Assembly: GCA_016721565.1 (NCBI GenBank)
Contig: JADKHW010000007.1
Location: forward strand, 1 to 49,304
Origin: a bacterium
Lineage (GTDB): Bacteria > Electryoneota > RPQS01
DNA: 49,304 nt
Direction: 5' to 3'
The position numbers were made by a program, and so were the translations under genes. Below, in pieces: positions 43,842 to 49,304 of this stretch (position 1 is its first letter; every line of letters starts with the position of its first letter). The notes beneath the pieces were generated by a model. That model ran no database searches, was not told the origin of the DNA, and saw only the letters and a list, made by a program, of their open reading frames with translations.

Positions 43842-46124
43842 ATGAAAGTCATATTTCTGTTCTTAGTGATGTGTTTGGTGCTGACCGCGAGCGCTGCCGT
43901 ACCATCTTGGGTAAATTATCAAGGCGTGCTGACCTCGCCGGATGGCACTCCGCTAGACACTACGGTAGACATAACATTCAGGATTTATCCGGAGTCCTGG
44001 AGTCCGATGCCAATTTGGGATGAGATTCACACCGTTACCACAGTGAACGGCCTCTACGATGTCTATCTCGGTTCGGCTGACCCGATTCCACAGAACTTCT
44101 TTGATGATGCAAGCATGTGGCTAGGCATTCAAGTTGGAAGTGATGCAGAAATGACTCCACGTATTTCATTCACTTCAGTACCGTATGCCTATCGCGTCGG
44201 CACAGTGGATGAAGCAACCGGAGGAGCAATCTATGGCCAACTCAACGTCGGTCCAGAGAATACCAACGATGGGACCCTGTCAAACGTCTTCGGCGTAGAT
44301 TGCACAGTGGACGGAGACTACTCCGCTGTTATCGGCAGAAACAACTTCAACTCGGCGAGTGCAAGCTATTCATTTGCCGTGGGACTAGACAACTTAGTCA
44401 GTGGGCAACACTCTTTTGTCGCGGGGCAAGACAATATTGCTTCTGGAACAAATTCATGCGTCGGTGGCGGCCGCTTCAACCGTGCTCGAGGAGATTACTC
44501 GGTCATCGCCGGAGGCGGTTCAGGTGCGCAATCCGACTCGAACAGTGCAACTGGTCGCTATTCTGTAATCGGGGGAGGCGCAAATCAAACTGCTTCGGGG
44601 CAATGCTCTGCTATCGGCGGTGGGTACTCAAACTCAGCGATTGGTGATTTTTCCACGGTCGGCGGTGGTGACGTAAATTTGTCGCAGGCTAATTTCTCAA
44701 CCGTTTCTGGTGGATATGACAACGAAGCCTCAGGTATCTATTCGACCGTCTCAGGCGGAAGGGAGAACTTCGCGATACTCGACGATGCAACTGTTGCAGG
44801 TGGTCACGGAAACCGTGCGTCTGCGGAGTACGCAACCGTGTCTGGAGGCGGCTATAATTACGCGCGAGGACAAATGAGCGTTATTGCAGGTGGCGGAGGG
44901 GATGTTGCAGCTGACTCCAACTCTGCGCAAGGTAATCTTTCTGTCATCGGCGGCGGATACCACAATTATGCCACGGGTGATGCTGCAACGATTGCCGGAG
45001 GATACTACCACACTGCAAACGGAGGCTCCGCGACAATCGGGGGCGGATACCGCAATACCTCAACAAACTTCTATACAACCGTTGGCGGTGGCACGTATAA
45101 CGATGCTACAGGACAATACTCCACTATCGCTGGAGGCCGACATAACGCCGCGCGCGGTTCTCATTCCACCGTTGGCGGAGGAGGAGGTATCACGGCCGAC
45201 TCAAATTCCGCAATCGGAAGCTACTCAACTATTGCCGGTGGCTCGGGTAATACAACATCGGGCGCCGGCGCGACGATTGGTGGAGGCCGCAACAATACAG
45301 TTGGAGACGATTATAGTGTCATTGGCGGAGGCGGAGGCGCTTTCCCTGATTCCGGCAACCATTTGAATGCTTACGCAAGCGTAATTGGCGGCGGTGTCGC
45401 AAACTGGATGGACAACGACTCAATCCCAACCTTCTACGGAGTCATCGGTGGCGGTCGGGGAAATTTTGTTGGAGACACTTCAGCAACTGTACCGGGTGGA
45501 CAAAATAACTTAGCATGGGGATCGTATTCATTCGCCGCAGGCAAGAACGCGTATGCGTGGGATCGGGGTAGTTTCGTATGGTCAGATGCCTCCGGGAACG
45601 TCGTGAATTCGAGTGCTGATAACCAATTCACAGTTGGCGCGGCAGGAGGCGTTAGGTTCTACACTAACGCCAGCCGTACGTCTGGTCTGCAGCTAGCACC
45701 TGGCGGCAATTCATGGATAGGTGTCTCCGACAGCACGAAGAAACGCAATATTACAATTGCTGACGGCAATTCACTCTTAAAAGTGTTTGCCGAACTACCC
45801 ATTAAGAAATGGGAATACAAGTCAGAACCTGAAGGCGTGCAACACCTTGGCCCGATGGCTCAGGATTTCTGGAACGCATTCCATCTTGGAAGCGACAGCT
45901 TGGGCATCGAGACTATTGATGCCGACGGTGTACTCTTTGCCGCAGTGCAGGAGCTTTGCAAACAGAATCAAGAATTGCGTTCGTGCGTCGAGAAACTGCA
46001 AGCACAAGTTCAGAGCTTGTTTGCTGGTGACAAACAAACAACGAAGAAGGAGATAAAGTATGATAAAGCTGCTATTATGCCTGCTTGTGCCGGCGCTGCT
46101 TCTGGCTCAACCGCAACAAAGTGA
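43842..46124 (+). CDS. Beta-roll fibre protein with S74 chaperone (fibre F2)
   Basis: The start is placed at ATG 43842 (MKVIFLFLVMCLVLTASAAV), which gives a signal peptide; an in-frame ATG at 43752 lies inside the upstream gene and is rejected. About 760 residues. N-terminal domain (WVNYQGVLTSPDGTPLDTTV, GIQVGSDAEMTPRISFTSVP), then repeats, a capping domain (GSFVWSDASGNVV, NQFTVGAAGGVRFY) and an S74 domain from ~628 (VSDSTKKRNITIAD; HLGPMAQDFW, with His-Leu in place of His-Ile; IDADGVLFAAVQELCKQ). The reading frame runs 65 nt into the small secreted-protein gene. Its last ~20 residues look unlike other fibre tails, so the natural stop may be nearer 46050 and hidden by an indel. Confidence 0.85.
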   Translation: MKVIFLFLVMCLVLTASAAVPSWVNYQGVLTSPDGTPLDTTVDITFRIYPESWSPMPIWDEIHTVTTVNGLYDVYLGSADPIPQNFFDDASMWLGIQVGSDAEMTPRISFTSVPYAYRVGTVDEATGGAIYGQLNVGPENTNDGTLSNVFGVDCTVDGDYSAVIGRNNFNSASASYSFAVGLDNLVSGQHSFVAGQDNIASGTNSCVGGGRFNRARGDYSVIAGGGSGAQSDSNSATGRYSVIGGGANQTASGQCSAIGGGYSNSAIGDFSTVGGGDVNLSQANFSTVSGGYDNEASGIYSTVSGGRENFAILDDATVAGGHGNRASAEYATVSGGGYNYARGQMSVIAGGGGDVAADSNSAQGNLSVIGGGYHNYATGDAATIAGGYYHTANGGSATIGGGYRNTSTNFYTTVGGGTYNDATGQYSTIAGGRHNAARGSHSTVGGGGGITADSNSAIGSYSTIAGGSGNTTSGAGATIGGGRNNTVGDDYSVIGGGGGAFPDSGNHLNAYASVIGGGVANWMDNDSIPTFYGVIGGGRGNFVGDTSATVPGGQNNLAWGSYSFAAGKNAYAWDRGSFVWSDASGNVVNSSADNQFTVGAAGGVRFYTNASRTSGLQLAPGGNSWIGVSDSTKKRNITIADGNSLLKVFAELPIKKWEYKSEPEGVQHLGPMAQDFWNAFHLGSDSLGIETIDADGVLFAAVQELCKQNQELRSCVEKLQAQVQSLFAGDKQTTKKEIKYDKAAIMPACAGAASGSTATK

Positions 46125-46527
46125 GCATTTCAGAATTACAAAATCGGTCATCGATGCAGGAGGCGGAGTTTCGACATCTGGGAACTTCGCATTAACAAGC
46201 GCATTCGGACAACCGACCCCTATTAACACTCAATCGAGCGAGCACTTTAGGTTGTACGCTGGCTATCTGAGTCCCGTATTGAGTGTATCACCATTGTCAC
46301 CAATCCAACGATTGGTGATTAAGGAAGCGCAACCTGATGCAGTACTTAACTGGGAAGCCATCACCGGTGCGGGAAGCTACTCGGTATATCGCAATACTGG
46401 AATCAACTTCACGCCAGGACCCGGAAACCTAGTTGGCACAACAACGAATACTACATTCACGGACACAAACGTTTTGGCGGGTCCCGCTGTTCAGCAGTAT
46501 TACATCGTCATCGTGAACAACCCTTGA
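46060..46527 (+). CDS. Small secreted protein, fibre-operon partner (module F copy)
   Basis: 155 residues with a strong AAGGAG ribosome site 7-8 nt before the ATG. Signal peptide MIKLLLCLLVPALLLAQ; FRITKSVIDAGGGVSTSGNF and SAFGQPTPINTQSSEHFRLY match the module E protein with clear divergence, while the C-terminal FN3-like part (LVIKEAQPDAVLNWEAITGA, LVGTTTNTTFTDTNVLAGPA) is almost unchanged. Its divergence from the 40012 copy shows the pair is not a recent duplicate, so the gene is kept by selection. Last gene before site 7. Confidence 0.85.
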   Translation: MIKLLLCLLVPALLLAQPQQSEHFRITKSVIDAGGGVSTSGNFALTSAFGQPTPINTQSSEHFRLYAGYLSPVLSVSPLSPIQRLVIKEAQPDAVLNWEAITGAGSYSVYRNTGINFTPGPGNLVGTTTNTTFTDTNVLAGPAVQQYYIVIVNNP

Positions 46528-46694
46528 CACGACCAGTGATACCTCTTGCGGTGTTGCAACCACTGTGGATCTGTCCTTGGCAGTCACTTGGTTTCGCTTG
46601 GCAGCGCTTGCATTGATCAAACAGTGCTCACTTGGCTTCGTTTGATTTCGCTGATGAGCTAAATTAATGATTTAGATGAAGATACATGTTAGGA

Positions 46695-46739
46695 CTGTCA
46701 CGCCGGAGGTCGCGGGTTCGAGTCCCGTCGGCCCCGCTA
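46695..46739 (+). repeat. Boundary site 7: tRNA-Asp 3'-half fragment, best-preserved copy
   Basis: CTGTCACGCCGGAGGTCGCG, then GGTTCGAGTCCCGTCGGCCC and CGCTA: anticodon loop with GTC, 3' anticodon stem, variable region, intact T-arm (GCGGG-TTCGAGT-CCCGT) and acceptor strand. The 5' stem partner is absent: upstream is ATACATGTTAGGA. It matches the bacterial tRNA-Asp 3' half known from E. coli over most positions. Confidence 0.9.
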
Positions 46740-46745
46740 AAAAAC

Positions 46746-46773
46746 AAGCCCTTAGGAGAAATCCTAAGGGCTT
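46746..46773 (+). terminator. Hairpin terminator attached to site 7 (GCCCTTAGG type)
   Basis: 12-bp perfect stem AAGCCCTTAGGA with TCCTAAGGGCTT, GAAA loop, then ATGATATT. Confidence 0.8.
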
Positions 46774-47066
46774 ATGATATTGCTGCGACTTCAAGGGAAC
46801 AGTTAGCTTCCGCTTGTGAGTAAGTCCTCGGCCTGGGGTAATTTACCTGGTTTCTCCATTGGGAAATCGCCACGAATCGACACGGCAAGTTAGGAAGTTA
46901 TTCGCCCATTGCGACTTACTGGTCCTCCATCGTTCTGCGGCACAATCAGCGGAAACGCGCGTTTATTTTTGTAAACTGATGATAAGCGTTGACTCTTGAG
47001 CATTATGTTTCCATTTTGTATTAATCGAATCAATTCTAACCATTTTGACCCACAGAGGTTCACACA
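46774..47066 (+). promoter_or_regulatory. Leader of fibre gene G, copy of the module C leader
   Basis: Homologous to 15181-15470. Shared features include TTGACT at 46989-46994, TTTTGTATTAATCG and a near-identical ribosome-site region GACCCACAGAGG. No ORF. Confidence 0.55.
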
Positions 47067-49304
47067 ATGAAGGTACTCCTCAGGGCTCTTGTTGCCACCC
47101 TAACCACAGCGGCTTTTGCCACAGTCCCGCTATTGATAAACTATCAAGGCAGTCTCACCACTTCAACGGGTACGCCGTTGGACACCACCGTTTCCATGAC
47201 CTTTCATCTTTATGACGGTTCTGGAGGAGAAGCAGAACTGCTGTGGAGTGAAGTGCAACCAGTCGTTGTCGTAGAGAATGGTCTCTTCAATTCTGTGCTG
47301 GGATCAGTCACGACGTTGGAAGATAATGTCCTTCAATCAACCGAACTGTGGCTCGGCATTGCGGTAGGTGGTGATCCTGAGATGATGCCGCGTACAAAGA
47401 TCCAGTCTGTACCCTATGCTCGTCATGCTGGTACAGTCGATCAATCTTCGGGTGGTACAATCACAGGGAACTTGGTCGTAGAAGGGTCCGTCAATATTGG
47501 ATTCTTTAACGAGGTCAGTGACTCCCGCATTTGTGGCTGGTGTTTATGATACTGCAAGTGGGGCGTTTTCTTCAGTTGGCGGCGGCTACGGGAATGCGGC
47601 GCTGGATTCATTCTCAGCAGTTGCCGGAGGATTCAATAATAAGGCTGGAGGGGATACGGCAGGGTTGATCCTGTTGAATGGAGGAAGGCGCATATTCATT
47701 TATAGGCGGCGGCGCAAATAATCAGAGCATTGGGAGCTTTTAGTACAATTGGTGGCGGCCTAAGTAACAGCGCTATTGCAAGAAAGAGTGTTGTCGTAGG
47801 TGGCGCCTCCAATATTGCGGAAGGACATCACAGCGTTGTCGTTGGCGGCTTCGGAAAACCTTCGCTCGTGCATACTTCAATGTTGTCGTAGGCGGAAGTT
47901 ACAATAAAGCATGGTCATATAATTCAGCCGTAGTCGGAGAAGCCTCAACAGAGCATGGGGAACCGAATCGTTTTGGGCGGAGGAAGCAGCAATTCAATAG
48001 GTGACAGCAATAGTGCGAATGGCAATTATAGTGTCATTGCCGGTGGAGTAGGAAACGAATGCCGAAACTAACTACTCATTTATTGGAGGATGCGCAGAAT
48101 ACTATCGAAGATAATGTTCAGACTGGTTTACTCGGTTATCGGCGGAGGTTTTCAAAATTTGACATTGGGTTACGCGGGCTTTGTAGGTGGCGGAATTCAG
48201 AATCGAGCCGAAGGTGACTTTTCTACCGTTTCTGGTGGAGGAAGTGATGAGGATTTTTGGCGGAGAAAATGGGAACCACGCAATTGGGCAGGCATCTACA
48301 ATCGGAGGTGGCGCTGCGAACCGCGCGCGTGATTATTCATTTATTGGCGGAGGGGGCGGTCAACAAAGAAGTGATTCAAACAGCGCAATTGGAGATTACT
48401 CGGCTATTGTCGGGGGATTGCGAAACGTTGCAGTCGGCCAGTATTCATTCATTGGTGGCGGTGGCGGCAACATTACGTCCGGCACAAGCGCCGTTGTCAC
48501 CGGTGGTGGGGGGAATGCGGCGATTGGAAGCGGTGCAACGGTTGGGGGTGGCAGCCAAGACTCCGCGCTGGCAGATGGTGCAACCGTATCCGGTGGTATT
48601 TTGAATAACGCAAGCGGCCAATTTAGCGCGATCGGGGGAGGAGAAAGCAACGTGGCAAGCGCGGCAGATGCATTTGTCGGTGGCGGTTCTACTAATTCCG
48701 CAAGTGGGGTGGGGACGGTAATTTCTGGCGGTCATGGAGGCGGTGCAGAAGGGGACTCAGCGTGGTTGGCGGGGATACGGAAACAATGCGCTTGGTGATA
48801 TGTCAGTTGTTGCAGGTGGAGATGCGAATTCTGCCAACAGCTTAAGTTCTGCCGTCGGAGGAGGATCAAATAATGTTGCCGGGGGACAGTTCAGCGCAAT
48901 TCCTGGTGGAGCGCATAACTTCGCAGGAGATTACTCACTTGCTGCTGGTCAGCAGGCTCATGCCGATCATCGTGGCAGCTTTGTCTGGGGAGACTCAAGA
49001 GATACGACAGTCTCGACGACTGCAAACGATCAGTTTATCGCGCGCGCTTCGGGCGGAGTAAAGTTCTTTACCGATTCTGCGATGACACATGGTGTATACC
49101 TTGACCCGGAATCAGGATGTTGGCTTTCAGTCGAAACCGGTGAACCTTGCGGTGGTGGTGGGGATCTCGCGCTGTATCAACAGGACGCCGACACAAACTC
49201 ATTTGATGCTACGAAATCATGGGGTGCAATCTAACAGGTTATCTGCGAGGATCATAATGTCACCAGCTTTTGCGTTTGTGGGCGGCGGCACAAATAATAT
49301 TGCC
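47067..49304 (+). CDS. Beta-roll fibre protein (fibre G), frame-disrupted and cut by the window end
   Basis: A close relative of fibre C: signal peptide MKVLLRALVATLTTAAFATV, N-terminal domain (INYQGSLTTSTGTPLDTTVS, LGIAVGGDPEMMPRTKIQSV, GTVDQSSGGTITG) intact to ~47520. After a slip it reads FVAGVYDTASGAFSSVGGGY and a repeat body through several frames. Between 47700 and 48190 slips are dense; 48187-48798 is a longer clean stretch. It then reaches a capping domain (GSFVWGDSRDTTVSTTANDQ, RASGGVKFFTDSAM), the LSVETGEPCGGGGDLALYQQ linker and the beginning of a second head block at the window edge. The S74 end would lie outside. Same role as fibre C. Confidence 0.75.

Noticed and set aside
15471..46124. 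Fibres as YadA-type trimeric autotransporters
   Set aside because: The repeats resemble YadA heads, but the C-terminus is an S74 chaperone plus a short coiled coil; there is no YadA beta-barrel anchor.
46695..46739. A functional tRNA-Asp gene at site 7 (or any other site)
   Set aside because: The 5' acceptor strand, D-arm and 5' anticodon stem are missing; upstream sequence cannot pair with the 3' half.
15471..49304. Diversity-generating retroelement acting on the fibre genes
   Set aside because: No reverse transcriptase ORF and no template/variable repeat pair with adenine-specific substitutions could be seen.

Overview
The window looks like accessory DNA from an uncultured bacterium, most likely of the FCB superphylum. 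The 2582-6458 gene ends in a type IX-secretion-type sorting domain (a PNPFNP motif, then a domain ending in RIVLIR). Many predicted products are long secreted beta-rich proteins (CARDB, IPT/TIG, FN3-like), and the fibre proteins share an N-terminal domain of the 'NYQG..T..GTPLDTTV' type that I associate with this group. The assignment is inferred from protein style, not from a marker gene.

The unifying architecture is a string of modules separated by seven copies of one boundary site (near 2236, 6913, 15097, 22771, 31012, 40643 and 46695), all on the + strand. Each site is the 3' half of a tRNA-Asp(GUC) gene: anticodon-loop sequence CTGTCAC, variable region, T-arm with GGTTCGAGTCC (in most copies) and acceptor 3' strand. 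A strong hairpin terminator follows each one. No 5' half, intact tRNA-Asp or integrase gene is visible. Upstream of the sites lie shared repeats (CACTTGG/TTCGTTTGA) and a palindrome, GTTAAATCAATGATTTAAC. I read the sites as att-like boundaries of tandemly accreted, integrase-less cassettes.

Layout: module 0 (1-2235), a broken HEAT/cyclic-nucleotide-binding protein plus a response regulator; module A (2287-6912), a minus-strand secreted protein with a T9SS-type tail; module B (6963-15096), a giant CARDB-repeat secreted protein; module C (15150-22770), a very large frame-disrupted fibre gene plus a small secreted-protein gene; module D (22818-31011), a zinc-ribbon protein and a minus-strand signalling operon (hybrid histidine kinase, HDOD-FapA fusion, unknown, response regulator); module E (31061-40642), an AbiE-type toxin-antitoxin pair, three fibre genes and a small secreted-protein gene; module F (40692-46694), two fibre genes and a small gene; module G (46746-end), a truncated duplicate of module C.

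The seven fibre proteins share a design: signal peptide, common N-terminal domain, many 15-residue beta-roll repeats (GGG..N.A.G..ST), a capping domain, a C-terminal S74/endosialidase-type intramolecular chaperone (SDST.K, HIGPMAQD) and a short coiled coil. They resemble phage tail-spike logic put onto a secreted bacterial protein. In the three complete fibre modules (C, E, F) the fibre genes are followed by a ~154-residue secreted protein, which directly precedes the boundary site.

Caution: reading frames are interrupted by many 1-2 nt indels in conserved domains of unrelated genes, mainly in 1-31000 and 46780-49304, while 31200-46600 is mostly intact. This suggests residual long-read consensus errors in repetitive DNA, although real pseudogenisation of some copies cannot be excluded. 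Spans for broken genes are therefore reconstructed by following homology across frames.
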